Source: Arion vulgaris (lineage: Eukaryota > Mollusca > Gastropoda > Stylommatophora > Arionidae). Taken from it: 64,000 nt of DNA. The DNA lies in assembly GCA_020796225.1 (NCBI GenBank), contig CM036756.1, forward strand, positions 69,609,043-69,673,042, read 5' to 3'. Below, one piece after another: positions 20,345 to 31,089 of this stretch. Below the pieces are notes generated by a model. That model saw only the letters and a list, made by a program, of their open reading frames with translations, ran no database searches and was not told the DNA's origin. Both the position numbers and the translations under genes were made by a program. Each line of letters opens with the position of its first letter. Position 1 is the stretch's first letter.

Positions 20345-20829
20345 GCATATAACAATGTTAAGGAAAATATTTTAGTGGTTCGGCAACTTAATGAGAATTG
20401 AACTAGATCTGCGCCCGAGTGGTTACCGGGGCCCACATTTAGGTGTAAAGAATAGAACCACTGTTACCTGCCACGCATGTCGTAAGAGGCGATTAAGGAT
20501 GTTGGGCGTTGGGCTAGCTACCCCACACCGTAAAATCACTAGATGGCTACAGAGCTCCAAATGGTGCTGAAGATGTGACGTAAAACACACCAATGTTAAG
20601 GTTGCATGAATCAGATTTCCACATGAATAGAATTTATGGGGAGATCTGGTACATCGGTCTGGGCGGTGATCGCGAGAGAGAAAGAGAACTAGATCTACTA
20701 ACACCACGCGTCTACAACAACCGACAACAAGTCATCAGAGCACGAGGAAGACCAAGAACTCGATGGATAGATAATATCACACATATCCTTGTACAATATG
20801 GACTAACCGTTACAGATAAATACTTCTAA
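20345..20829 (+). mobile_element. LINE C-terminus split by R1
   Basis: Left of the insertion MLRKIF-stop-WFGNLMRIE. Right of it DLLTPRVYNNRQQVIRARGR, PRTRWIDNITHILVQYGLT and a stop. Joined across the insertion they give the WFGHLxRM...RGRPRxRWIDxI block of a non-LTR retrotransposon. The R1 insert and one TSD copy separate the halves. Confidence 0.7.
20411..20685 (+). mobile_element. R1 retroposon (beta body) inserted in a LINE
   Basis: Head GCGCCCGAGTGGTTACCGGG, AAGAATAGAACCACTG, GTCGTAAGAGGCGATTAAGG, then the beta body TACCCCACACCGTAAAATC and CTAGATGGCTACAGAG. GAACTAGATCT at 20400-20410 and 20686-20696 is a perfect 11-bp TSD. The tail is GAGAGAGAAAGA rather than AGAAG. Confidence 0.8.
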
Positions 20830-21343
20830 CTCAAAGTAGAAAACTACGGTTTGCTACAACAAAAGTAGTCAGAAATGATAAGAAAAACCGTTTTCCATCT
20901 CTCGTGGGGAATGAATCCTTAGTGGGCAGGAAATGCACAAACTTAAAAGCTATACAATATCATTGAATTTATTCAAAGACACAACAGTGCAATACTCTGT
21001 TGTATCCCTACCAACAACAACAACAACACCAACATCATCGTTAAATATCATCTATCCAATATTACTTCCTTATCCGACATCATCAAAAGTTGAAAATGTG
21101 TACTCCTCAGAGATTGACTTTCTGACGTCTAGATCAATATTCCCCCCCAAAAAAGCTATTTTAGAACATTGTTCAGCATTTTTATTTTTTTTGCTCATTT
21201 TTTTATTTGCTCGTCTTTTAAACTTCTGACAAATTTTAGCAAATATTCAAGAGAATTTTTATTTTTCTTATGCTCAGAAAAAAGGGGAAAATAGATTTGA
21301 AAATAAACAAAATTAACTTGAAAAGATAGGAAAGAAATTATTG
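20830..21343. other. unassigned sequence
   Basis: No gene recognised. A 98-codon frame at 20933-21229 is low in complexity and unlikely to be real. Confidence 0.45.
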
Positions 21344-21351
21344 ATCTAAAC

Positions 21352-22062
21352 TATAGATTCCCAAACTTGTTCGGCCCACGCCCACTTTGCACTAGCATAA
21401 ATTTTGTAACGCCCCCTACACATTATAACAGTTCGCCAACGCCCCCTACCCGTACACATAGATACATGCTCTATTTTCTCTTTGACATAGAGAATTGATA
21501 TGTATTTCTGTCATATATTGTCAATTTTCAAATCATTATATACATGAAATAGAAAATTGATGATAAAATGGATCGTGTAAGACGGGCATAAGATGAATTT
21601 AAATGCAGGATTCAAATTTTAAATGATTATTCAATCTCAAAATCACGAAAACAATTTATTTTAACATATTTATTATGAATTTATTCTTTAAGAGCCACCG
21701 AACCATAGTCGCATGTACACCCTCCAAATTCTTTTGAACCCACTATCGCCCCCTAGAACGCTTCAGCGCCCACTTGTTAAACAGCGCAAACTGTTATAAT
21801 GGGGAGGGCGTTATAAGTTTATGTCGTGTAAAGTGGGCGGTGGGGGCGTTATAAAGTTATGTCGTGTAAAGTGGGCGGTGGGGCGTTGATAAAGTTTATT
21901 GGTGAAGTGGCTAGCGTTATAAAGTTATGCGTTAGTGGGCGTGGTGGCATTTAAAGTTAGTCGGTAAAGTGGGCGTGGGGCGTTTAAGTTTATGTCGTAA
22001 AGTGGGCGGGGCGTTACAGTTTATGTCAGTAAAGTGGGTGAGCTGAAAAAGTTTGAATCATG
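21352..22062 (+). mobile_element. MITE-2 derivative with two like ends
   Basis: The left side is ordinary MITE-2 (TATAGATTCCCAAACTTGTT through CACTATCGCCCCCTAG) up to about 21775. The expected GGGGCGGTACCGCCC end is missing. Instead the sequence switches to the complement of the left subterminal region, which is repeated in tandem and ends AAAAGTTTGAATCATGG. Both ends therefore derive from the same terminus. Left flank is ATCTAAAC; right flank GTTAAACG is only partly similar. Confidence 0.6.
21785..22045. repeat. MITE-2 subterminal tandem array
   Basis: About six or seven units of GGGGCGTTATAAAGTTTATG, TCGTGTAAAGTGGGCGGT (about 38 bp). A single copy is found near one end of the other MITE-2 copies (for example 48130-48180). 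Units after 21890 have many short deletions. Confidence 0.75.
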
Positions 22063-22489
22063 GTTAAACGTATGGACTTGTCTTCTTTGATTCAAAGTAG
22101 GAAGATAATGGGTTTTGAAGATGGCAGCAATGCCATATCAGCCACCCATGGTAGGCGCAAATGAAGAGGAGACTTTATCCTTGTTTTCAGCTCCAGCACA
22201 ACACGGAAAGAAACAGTTACCTCGGAAAATGAAAAGTTAATCTCTTCGATTTGTACATTGCGCAATGGCGCAGAATCTTTGGAAGAGACTTAGGGATGAG
22301 CTGAAAGACAAGAGAGACAAGCGAAAACTCAGAAGTTGTCAAGGTAAAACACTTGCCAATTGACCGTCTGTAAAGGCGAAAAAGACCATATATAACTACT
22401 CTCATGTTTTCATACTCGGTGACTCCATGGGAATGATTTATAAAATCAAAATATGAATGGTCAGAGGAAACTGGGTGTAGGTACTGGTA
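22063..22489. other. unassigned sequence
   Basis: No gene or repeat recognised. Confidence 0.45.
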
Positions 22490-22765
22490 CAGACAGGGAT
22501 CAGAGAAATCATCTTCATTTTCGTCTATAGGCAGGCAGGAGTCAACGGTAATGAACGAACTGATAGATTGGCTGGCATAGCTACGATATCAGAGGTAGTT
22601 GCAATGGACCGAAATGACATTCGTAATGCATTGAGATAGTCTTTGCTAACAGAGGAATTTCAGGGCTGTGAATTCCAGTCGCTGATCAGATTGAGAGAGA
22701 TGGTTGTCAATATTGGTACAGCATGAAAAGAATGACATATCAAATATGCAAAGAGATTGATTAAT
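22490..22765 (+). mobile_element. LINE RNase H-domain remnant
   Basis: Forward reading RQAGVNGNERTDRLAGIATI matches the HxGxxGNExADxLA motif at the end of the RNase H domain of Jockey/I-like LINEs. It is followed by QSLIRLREMVVNIGTA. Stops after ALR and GTA make it a pseudogene. The catalytic residues upstream are not recognisable. Confidence 0.6.
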
Positions 22766-22969
22766 CAACATTAAACTTGTGTGTTGGACTGTTGGACGCC
22801 GCTGGATTTGCTGAGGCGGGGATCGAGCGCCTAAGGTCGACTGCAGAGTGATATGCTCCGAAGTGCGTCTTTAGACCCGTTAGTCCTAAATGATCTGCAG
22901 GAACATAATGCGTTCGTGAACCAAACGAAGATCTCCGCACCCAACAAAGTGATAGTCCATATTCGCGTA

Positions 22970-23225
22970 CACTTCTATGGCGTTGGGCTGAAGTCCTAGC
23001 GTACATTTGGCGTTGTGGTTGACATTTGTCTGCAGATGGTTGTAGGTTCGAATGCGGATCGAGTCACATGCGAATTTTTTCTCGGAGATCCCTAGGATTA
23101 AAGTTGAAGCTGCGTAGCTCGTATCTAAGCAAAACTCTTTGCAGGTGGCGTGCCATTTCTGAAGAAAGGGACGAAGCCATATAAGGAAACCCAGTGCAAT
23201 GAAGTCTATCCTTGGTCTTTATACA
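22970..23225 (+). mobile_element. SINE-B copy
   Basis: Contains GTAGGTTCGAATGCGGATCG (B box), GAGATCCCTAGGATTAAAG, GGTGGCGTGCCATTTCTG and GTGCAATGAAGTC. The 5' head is diverged. Confidence 0.65.
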
Positions 23226-23342
23226 CTTTTATATATATTCGTGAACATGTACATACATGAACGTCTACGCCGACCAGTCGAGCCCATGATGATGATGAGA
23301 TTCATCGTCCATTGATTAAGTCAAATCAAATGTTATTCAATT

Positions 23343-23835
23343 AGTTAAATGTATCTTCACAGTTAAGGTTTCCTAAATGTTATCTTCACAGTTAAGTTTT
23401 CTAAATGTTATCTCATTAGTTTCAAATGTTATCTTCACAGTTAAGGTTTTCCCTAAATGTTATCTTCACAGTTAAGTTTCTAAATGTTATCTTCACATTT
23501 GTTTTAATTATCTTCATTAGGTTTCTAAATGTTATCTTCACAGTTAAGGTTTCCTAAATGTTATCTTCACAGTTAAGGTTTCCTAAATGTTATCTTCACA
23601 GTTAAGGTTTCCTAAATGTTATCTTCACATTTAGGTTTCTAAATTATTCGTTAAGTTTCCTAAATGTTATCTTCACAGTTAAGGTTTCCTAAATGTTATC
23701 TTCACAGTTAAGGTTTCCTAAATGTTATCTTCATAGTTCATGGTATTCACATTTAAGTTTCAAATGTTATCTTCTAAGTTTCATGTTATTCACAGTTAAG
23801 GTTTCTAAATGTTATCTAATAAGGTTCAATTATCA
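23343..23835. repeat. 29-bp tandem array
   Basis: Units of AAATGTTATCTTCACAGTTA plus AGGTTTCCT. Many units carry 1-6 base deletions; the intact ones are at 23530-23610 and 23670-23730. Confidence 0.85.
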
Positions 23836-24118
23836 TTTCCTTCTTCTTTTTCTTCTTCCAACGCTCCATATCGACCACTTGTCACAGTAAACAAGTCAAC
23901 TTGTCTGCGTGATTTGTATGTGATCTGAGCCTAAGAAAGATTTTATATTGTGCCAATTAAGGTCTACACGTCGGCCACCACATCCGGTTTCTGCGCTGCT
24001 TTTTATTTCCTATGGAAGCTCCCCTAGGTCCTATATCAGTCGCTTTTCACCACGCTCATTGTAGGCTGCAGCGGTACTATTATATGCTTCCCTCTCGGGT
24101 TCCGGCACCACACAGGCG
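23836..24118 (-). mobile_element. R1 retroposon, delta body, minus strand
   Basis: CTTCTTCTTTTTCTTCTTCC (tail complement), ACGCTCCATATCGACCACTTG, GTGCCAATTAAGG and the head complement GGTTCCGGCACCACACAGGC. The core is strongly altered. It lies exactly between two tandem arrays. Confidence 0.6.
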
Positions 24119-24194
24119 AACAAATCCATCAATCTGTCGTATCAATTGTACACCCTGACCACAGTCGCATTATAAATAGGCTTGTCTTGGCACT

Positions 24195-25147
24195 TTGCAC
24201 ACCCTTGAAATTACTCTGTCACCCTCGAAATTGCCACCCTCGAAATTCCTCCGTCACCTCGAAATTCCGTCACCTCACCACTCCTCACCGATTCCTCACT
24301 CATTCCGTCACCTGAATTTCCCCGATTCTCCCCTCATCCTCAATTCTCTCACCAATACCAATTCCTCCACCAATTCTCCTCCTCATCACTGAATCTCGTC
24401 TCGAAATTTGCATATTCCTCTACTCAATCTCCTCATTGCCACTCATTTGTCACCGAAATCCTCCTCATCACCATTCTCTCACCCGTCACCCTCGAAATTC
24501 CTCCGTCACCCTCGAAATTCCTCCGTCACCCTCGAAATTCCTCCGTCACCCTGAAATTACCTCACCTCGAAATTCTCCGTCACCCTCGAAATTGCCACCC
24601 TCGAAATTCCTCCGTCACCCTCGAAATTATCACCCTCGAAATTCCTCCGTCACCCTCGAAATTCCTCCGTCACCCTCGAAATTATCACCCTCGAAATTCC
24701 TCCGTCACCCTCGAAATTGCCACCCTCGAAATTCCTCCGTCACCCTCGAAATTATCACCCTCGAAATTCCTCCGATCACCCTCGAAATTTATCCATATAC
24801 CTCGAAATTCCTCCGTCACCCTCGAAATTCCTCCACCCTCGAAATTCCTCCATCACCCTCGAAATTCCTCTGTCACCCTCGTCCACCAATTCCTCCGTCA
24901 CCCTCGAAATTATCACCCTCGAAATTCCTCCGTCACCCTCGAAATTCCTCCGTCACTATTCTCACTCGAAATTCCTCCGTCACCCTCGATCACTAAATTC
25001 CTCCGTCACCCTCGAAATTGCCACCAATTCAAAATTCCTCCGTCACCCTCGAAATTCCTCCGTCACCTTCGAAATTCCTCCGTCACCCTCGAAATTATCA
25101 CCCTCGAAATTTCCTTCGCCACCCTCGAAATTATCACCTCGAAATTA
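24195..25147. repeat. 20-bp tandem array
   Basis: Units of CCTCCGTCACCCTCGAAATT and a shorter CACCCTCGAAATTATCAC variant. The first 280 bp are ragged and the middle is regular. A 186-codon open frame at 24436-24996 only translates the repeat. Confidence 0.9.
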
Positions 25148-25350
25148 AAAGATAATTTTGAATTTTTATCTCTTATAACCGGCAAGCTCAAATCATCAGT
25201 TACACCTGAATCCATCGTCTTCGTGGACTTCCTCTTCTCCGTGATACCTCCTGTTATAATGGCCTTCTACAATCATTCGTGTCTTTTTATATATCCATAA
25301 AACTTTAATTTACTCCTTTTTGTAGCTCAACCAGTCTTCTTTGATTTTGA

Positions 25351-25470
25351 AATCTTCTTCTTCTTTGCGTTCGTTCTTTACGACCAATTTGAATCACTCT
25401 TTGTGATATGTTTGATCTTTGCCAAGAACGTGTATACGTTGTACATTGGTTTGGTAGGCCTCTAAACGTG
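25351..25470 (-). mobile_element. R1 (alpha) 3' fragment, minus strand
   Basis: CTTCTTCTTCTTTGCGTTCG, then GTTTGATCTTTGCCAAGAAC and ACATTGGTTTGGTAGGCC, complements of the alpha body at 15770-15868. The head is missing. Confidence 0.65.
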
Positions 25471-25573
25471 ATTTTCAAATATTTCTGGATAGACCGAAAA
25501 GTCTACAGTCTACTGTTTGTTAAATAGTGTTTATCTCTGGCCATGTTTATACAGTAATGTCTGTATGTCTATT

Positions 25574-25744
25574 CAGTGGCGGCTCATGCTAATTTTTGCT
25601 GGTGGGGGCAGACAACACCATTTTTTGTTGAAAATCGTGGTATTGGGTTAAGTTATATTTTTATTTATACAATAATAAATAAACGTTACACATTATTTTT
25701 GGTGGAGCTCGGCCCCACTAGCACTTAAGAACGAGCCGCCACTG
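25574..25744 (+). mobile_element. MITE-1 copy
   Basis: 171 bp with CAGTGGCGGCTC and GAGCCGCCACTG ends. TGTCTATT at 25566-25573 and 25745-25752 is a perfect 8-bp TSD. Confidence 0.9.
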
Positions 25745-25752
25745 TGTCTATT

Positions 25753-26336
25753 TATATTTTACTCTCACTTGTAAATCTCTGTCGTTACCATGCCCGTTAT
25801 TGTATGATTAGACTTTGTAATATTATGTCTCCGAGCTTGAAATGACTGTTCTACTTTTTCTGAGGACTGGTGGGTTTGAGTTGTTTGTGGAATCCGTCGA
25901 GATGTCTGACAAAGCCCTTGGGCTACACTAAGTCTAGAGATACTTCTCCTGAAACATAATGAAAACGATAATAACCTGTCTACAAAACTGGTGCCAGAGA
26001 AAAACTACTGTCAACGGCATCGAGACAACGTTCAAGTGAATATGACCTCATCATCACCATGTGTCATGGCGACTGACGCAGGCGATCAGGGATTTCCACT
26101 AACGCATGAATACTAACTAGCAGTTCGGAAATTGACATTTTCTCTAGAGTTAGATTATCTACGTTCATTTTTCTCTCTTTTTCTGCACTTACTCGAGAAT
26201 AGTCAACTGTAAATTAGTCTTTTCCATTTTGTAATTTGAACCATTTTTTTTTATAGTCGCTCGCCTGTTTTTAAATTAAGGCTTAGCCATACTATGCCAC
26301 CTAATACAGCAGCTCTGACTGATTTTACGGGAAGGT
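25753..26336. other. unassigned sequence
   Basis: No gene or repeat recognised. Confidence 0.5.
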
Positions 26337-26697
26337 TTGCTTTCTTTATCACCAGCATCCTCGACATTCAGGTGAACTTTAAACCGACTTCAGAGATATA
26401 CGTACCAATGTAGTTAAATAGGTTATGCTTCTCGTAGCTTACATCGATTAAGCTGTTGTATTTCTGTAGTCAGAAACTTCACTGGCACTTTGGATGTCTA
26501 TAGCTCTCCCTCTCGGTCAGCCTCGCCTTGCTTTCCTTATCATCGGTGTTCCTCTACATTTAGGTGAACCTTACACAGACTTCAGAGGTATACGTATCAA
26601 TCAAGTTAAATAGCTTATGCTTCTAGTTTACATCGATTAAGCTGTAATATTACTGTAGCTAGAAACTTCATGCATTAAGAAGTCTACAGTTCTCCTC
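26337..26697. repeat. two-copy diverged duplication, about 190 bp
   Basis: AGGTGAACTTTAAACCGACTT...TACATCGATTAAGCTGTTGTA (first) and AGGTGAACCTTACACAGACTT...TACATCGATTAAGCTGTAATA (second) are clearly paralogous but much diverged, so this is an old duplication. Origin unknown. Confidence 0.7.
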
Positions 26698-26982
26698 TCT
26701 TTTCCTCTTTCTCGTTACAAATTGAATGTGAAAGTTGTCACTAAGTGTTTTGTAGTTGCTCTTCTTACGGCATGTCTGAAAAATGTTGACTAACTGTCTG
26801 GTTGCCCATATAACGTTGACATGTTGCATTAATTCAATTGATCTAGATTCAACATAAATTTTATGTTATGCGATCGATGTCATGACACATTGCGCATTCC
26901 CTTGCTTGCTCTGTCCTCCGCTGCAGCAATCATTCACAGTTCGCATTAGCTCACCCTAACCATGAGAATTTGATTTGTATAT

Positions 26983-27152
26983 CCTCTATCTCTCGTCTCT
27001 CTCTCACTCTCTCTCTCTCTCACTCTCTCACTCCTCTCTCACTCTCTCTCTCTCACCTCTCCCCTCTCTCTCTCACTCTCCTCTCTCTCTCTCTCACTCT
27101 CTCTCACTCTCTCTCACTCTCTCACTCTCACTCTCTCTCTCTCTCTCTCTAT
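26983..27152. repeat. (CT)n / (CTCTCACT)n microsatellite
   Basis: 170 bp of almost pure CTCT with interspersed CTCACT. Confidence 0.95.
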
Positions 27153-27175
27153 CACGAAAATGAAACTGTCTAGAA

Positions 27176-27462
27176 CATGGGTTCCCAAAGTGGGCGGTAA
27201 CCCTCCCTTCCCCTCAGTGGACGCTGATGCCTTCAGGGGGCGATAGTGCATTCAGAAGCATTGGGGGAAGGAAGGGTCTTTTCATGATTTTGCGAATGAA
27301 AAATCATTTAAAATTTGAATTCTGCGTTTTAATTCATCTTATGCCCATTTTACTCGATCCATTTTATCATCAATTTTCTATTTCATTCATATAATCATTT
27401 GAAAATTGACCATGTATGACAGAAATATATATCAATGTTCTATGTCAAAGTGAAAATAGATC

Positions 27463-27502
<40 letters not shown>

Positions 27503-27619
27503 GGGCGGGGGAGAAGAGCGTTGAAAACTGCTATAATAGGGAGGAAATGGATGGGGGAGGCGTTACAAAGTTTATGTCGGCAAAGTTGGCGGTTGGTCGA
27601 AAACGTTTTGGAATCTATG
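27176..27619 (-). mobile_element. MITE-2 copy, inverted, left half of a palindromic pair
   Basis: Starts CATGGGTTCCCAAAGTGGGC and ends GGAATCTATG. Flanks are GTCTAGAA (27168-27175) and GTCTAGAC (27620-27627), an 8-bp TSD with one mismatch, and the sequence fits the NTCTAGAN preference I recall for MER1/Charlie-type hAT elements. A (TA)n run at 27464-27500 lies inside. Confidence 0.75.
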
Positions 27620-27627
27620 GTCTAGAC

Positions 27628-28072
27628 CATAGATTCCCAAACTTTCGGCCCACCTGCCCACTTTGCACAACATAAACTTTGCAACGCCCTCCAAATTATA
27701 ACTGGTTGCCAACGCCCCTTCCTATATATACATGCTCTATTTTCTCTTTTACATAGCACATTGATATATATTTCTGTCATACATGGTTAATTTTCAAATG
27801 ATTATATACATGAAATAGAAAATTGATGAAAAAATGTATCCTGTAAGACGGGCATAAAATGAATTTAAATGTAGAATTCAAATTTTAAATGATTATTCAA
27901 TCGAAAAATCAAGAAAATAATGTATTGAAAATATAAATGATTAATTTCTTCTTTAATGCGCCACTGACCCCTAATCGCCTGAAAACCCGCACAAATTCTT
28001 CTGAACCCACTATCGCCCCCTAGAACGTTTCCGCGCCCACTGGGGCGGTACAGACCACTTTGGGAAAAGCTG
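27628..28072 (+). mobile_element. MITE-2 copy, right half of the pair
   Basis: Begins CATAGATTCCCAAACTTTCG directly after the 8-bp GTCTAGAC shared with the previous copy and ends CTTTGGGAAAAGCTG. Right flank GCCAAACT does not match, so its own TSD is not evident. The two copies face each other and form an inverted repeat of about 0.9 kb. Confidence 0.7.
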
Positions 28073-28194
28073 GCCAAACTTAACTGCCAATTCTCGCACT
28101 CGCTCCAGTGTCAACATAAATTTGATCATTAACGACTTATGACAGGCTTCTCTGTTAATTGTGAAATTGTTTCATCTAGAAATTACTATGTCGG

Positions 28195-28510
28195 GATTTC
28201 TTCTTCTTCTTTTCTTCAACAATTTATTTCTCTATAGAAGTGGGGGATGGGGAAGGCGTAGCGATCTTGTGTATACTTGTTCTAATGCACTTTGTAAGTT
28301 GACTATTCTTGATGCCGTCGCTCCATCTTTGCGTGGTCTTCCTCTTGCTCTGTACTCATTATACTTTTTCTGTGTGGATCTCTGTGGTAGACGATACCAG
28401 GGTATTTTTGTCAGGTGTCCATACTATTTAATCTGTTGTTCTTTTATGAATTGCATGACTGGTTTCACATCCAGTCTTCTTCTGTTTCGTCATTTCTAAT
28501 TGTCTCTCCT
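28195..28510 (-). mobile_element. LINE C-terminus
   Basis: Minus-strand reading FIKEQQIK-stop-YGHLTKIPWYRLPQRS, then NEYRARGRPRKDGATASRI. The same family is at 43975 (IKEQQIKWFGHLTRMPWYRL). Stops show decay. Confidence 0.6.
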
Positions 28511-28623
28511 TTTGTCAAATATGCAGTTCTTCTATGAAAACCTTCGTTATAACTTTTTCTCTAGCTGCTGTTATTGGCCATGTTTGACATTGGTAACATA
28601 GTCGAGATATCCTGTATATAATG

Positions 28624-28790
28624 CAGTGGCGGCGCGTGATCCTCTTTGTTGGTGGGGCCAGACACACATTTTCAGACAAATCATGGTATTGGATTAGGGT
28701 ATATTTTAATTTATAAGATAATAAATACTCGTTACACATTATTTTTGACTGGGCCCGGCCCCACTGGCCCTTAATGATGAGCCGCCACTG
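28624..28790 (+). mobile_element. MITE-1 copy
   Basis: 167 bp, CAGTGGCGGCGCGTGAT to GAGCCGCCACTG. ATATAATG at 28616-28623 and 28791-28798 is a perfect 8-bp TSD. Confidence 0.9.
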
Positions 28791-28934
28791 ATATAATGAA
28801 TATGTTTCAGTATGTTGATATACTTGAACGGTATAGAAATATATAGTTAGAAGACAAACAAAAAGTGGTAGACAAGAAAGTGAGACTTGAGCAGTTATAA
28901 TTCAAGCAAAAATTTCACAAATTTGACGTCAATT

Positions 28935-29127
28935 GATTAACTCATTGATTGATTGATTGCTAAGACAATCATCATTGCAATTTGGTGAGTAACTATGTGT
29001 GCTTCGATCTCTTTCTTACACAGGAAGATCTCAGATACAGTGCACGAACTCCTTAGCACCGGCTAGAGTCCCCCATGTAATTTTGACGATGGTGTAGATA
29101 TGTGTGTAAGATTTTTATTTTGTTATT
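28935..29127 (-). mobile_element. SINE-E copy running into a tandem array
   Basis: ATTGATTGATTGCTAAGACA (complement of the TCAA tail), GTGTGCTTCGATCTCTTTC, CACGAACTCCTTAGCACCGG and CATGTAATTTTGACGATGG match SINE-E in reverse. Its 5' part continues into the 67-bp array at 29128. Confidence 0.7.
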
Positions 29128-30240
29128 TTCTCTAATGAATTTTGCCCTGGAGGTGACTTGCTTTTGATCTGCTAAGAGTTTTTATTTTGTTATTTTCTCT
29201 AATGAATTTTGCCCTGGAGGTGACTTGCTTTTGATCTGCTAAGAGTTTTTATTTTGTTATTTTCTCTAATGAATTCTGTCCTGGAGGTGACTTGCTTTTG
29301 ATCTGCTAAGAGTTTTTATGTTGTTATTTTCTCTAATGAATTCTGTCCTGGAGGTGACTTGCTTTTGATCTGCTAAGAGTTTTTATGTTGTTATTTTCTC
29401 TAATGAATTCTGTCCTGGAGGTGACTTGCTTTTGATCTGCTAAGAGTTTTTATTTTGTTATTTTCTCTAATGAATTCTGTCCTGGAGGTGACTTGCTTTT
29501 GATCTGCTAAGAGTTTTTATTTTGTTATTTTCTCTAATGAATTTTGCCCTGGAGGTGACTTGCTTTTGATCTGCTAGAGTTTTATTTTGTTATTTTCTCT
29601 AATGAATTTTGCCCTGGAGGTGACTTGCTTTTGATCTGCTAAGAGTTTTTATTTTGTTATTTTCTCTAATGAATTTTGCCCTGGAGGTGACTTGCTTTTG
29701 ATCTGCTAAGAGTTTTTATGTGTTATTTTCTAATGAATTCTGTCCTGGAGGTGACTTGCTTTTGATCTGCTAAGAGTTTTTATTTTGTTATTTTCTCTAA
29801 TGAATTTTGCCCTTGAGGTGACTTGCTTTTGATCTGCTAAGAGTTTTTATTTTGTTATTTTCTCTAATGAATTTTGCCCTGGAGTGACTTGCTTTTGATC
29901 TGCTAAGAGTTTTTATTGATTATTATTCTAATGAATTCTTGCCTTTGGTGACTATGCTTTGATCTCTAAGGTTTATTTTGTTATTCTCTAATAATTTGCC
30001 TGAGTGACTTCTTTGACTGCAAGAGTTTATTGTTATTCTCTAATGAATTTTGACCTGGAGGTGATTGCTTGATCTGTAAGAGTTTTTATTTTGTTATTTT
30101 CTCTAATGAATTCTGTCCTGGAGGTGACTCGCTTTTGACTGCTAAGAGTTTTATTTTGTATCTCTAATTTGCCTAGGGACTTCGTTTTGATCTGCTAAGA
30201 TTTATTTGATTCCTAATGAATTCCTAGGGATTGATCTGCA
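29128..30240. repeat. 67-bp tandem array derived from SINE-E
   Basis: About 16 units of AGAGTTTTTATTTTGTTATT, TTCTCTAATGAATTTTGCCC, TGGAGGTGACTTGC and TTTTGATCTGCTA. The first unit is continuous with SINE-E: AATTCATTAGAGAAAATAAC is the complement of the SINE-E 5' body. Two alternating variants, TTTTGCC and TTCTGTCC, are present. Units after 29900 lose bases progressively. Confidence 0.85.
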
Positions 30241-30734
30241 AATTTATGTTGATTCCAATGAAGACCTGGAACCTTTGTCTGAAAGTATGTGTTATTTTCT
30301 AAAGATTTTCCTGAGAGTGACTTCTTTTGTCTTGGTTTTAATGCTCATTGACACGGACTTACTTTTATCTTCCTCTCCGATGAAAGACTGATTATTCTAG
30401 ATCAGGTATGACTCAAAATATCCAGATGTGAGGAAAACTGGACCTTTGGTGGAACGGCGTTAACTCTTGCCACGGTCAATATACTCTTAATTTTTCTTGT
30501 TTGAAGGCTCATTCTGACCGAAATTATCAATTTGCTACCAGTCGCTAGGCGTTTAGTCTCACTGCGTGATTGAAACTGCAGTATGTATGCAACTGGCGTC
30601 ATAAATGGCTACCCGTTCAATCACAGTGAGCGTCTAATTTTTCTTCACTGTCCTTCTCGTTTGCCGTATCAGGGTACCAACAGCCCTGGGAGATAGTGCC
30701 GACGTGCTTGACATGCTTGTATGGCAAGTTTAAG
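30241..30734. other. unassigned sequence
   Basis: The first 100 bp may be decayed units of the preceding array. Nothing else recognised. Confidence 0.4.
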
Positions 30735-30900
30735 ATGACTTAACCTCCATCAACTCTCTTTTTCTTGTCTGTCCTTCTCTTGATATTCTTTTCCGTAGGT
30801 TGCTATGATCGTTTGCAACTGGTGCAGTCGGTTGATTCTGGAAAAAGTTGGGCCAACCCAACCAGTTTCAGTCTCTATTTTGGAATGAATTTAATAGTAG
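30735..30900 (-). mobile_element. LINE C-terminal fragment, diverged
   Basis: Minus-strand reading IPK-stop-RLKLVGLAQLFPESTD, then TEKNIKRRTDKKKRVDGG. Position by position this follows the IEKQRLKWFGHLVRM...P.... block of the copy at 50095. Strongly diverged. Confidence 0.4.
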
Positions 30901-31089
30901 GTGTTGTTCCGACTGTTCTTCTAATTTCCTCATTTCTTATATTGCATATTTTTTGTTTTATTTACCGCTTTCCTCAAGCATCTCAATTCGCAAGTGGTAA
31001 TTTTCCTTTCTTGTTCTTTTGTTAGTGTCCATGTTTGGCACTGGTAGCACAGTGTTGGTATAAAAATCAAATCTCAATATACATCGATG

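Noticed and set aside
24436..24996. 186-codon proline/serine-rich protein
   Set aside because: It is the direct translation of a 20-bp repeat and the frame breaks wherever the repeat has an indel.
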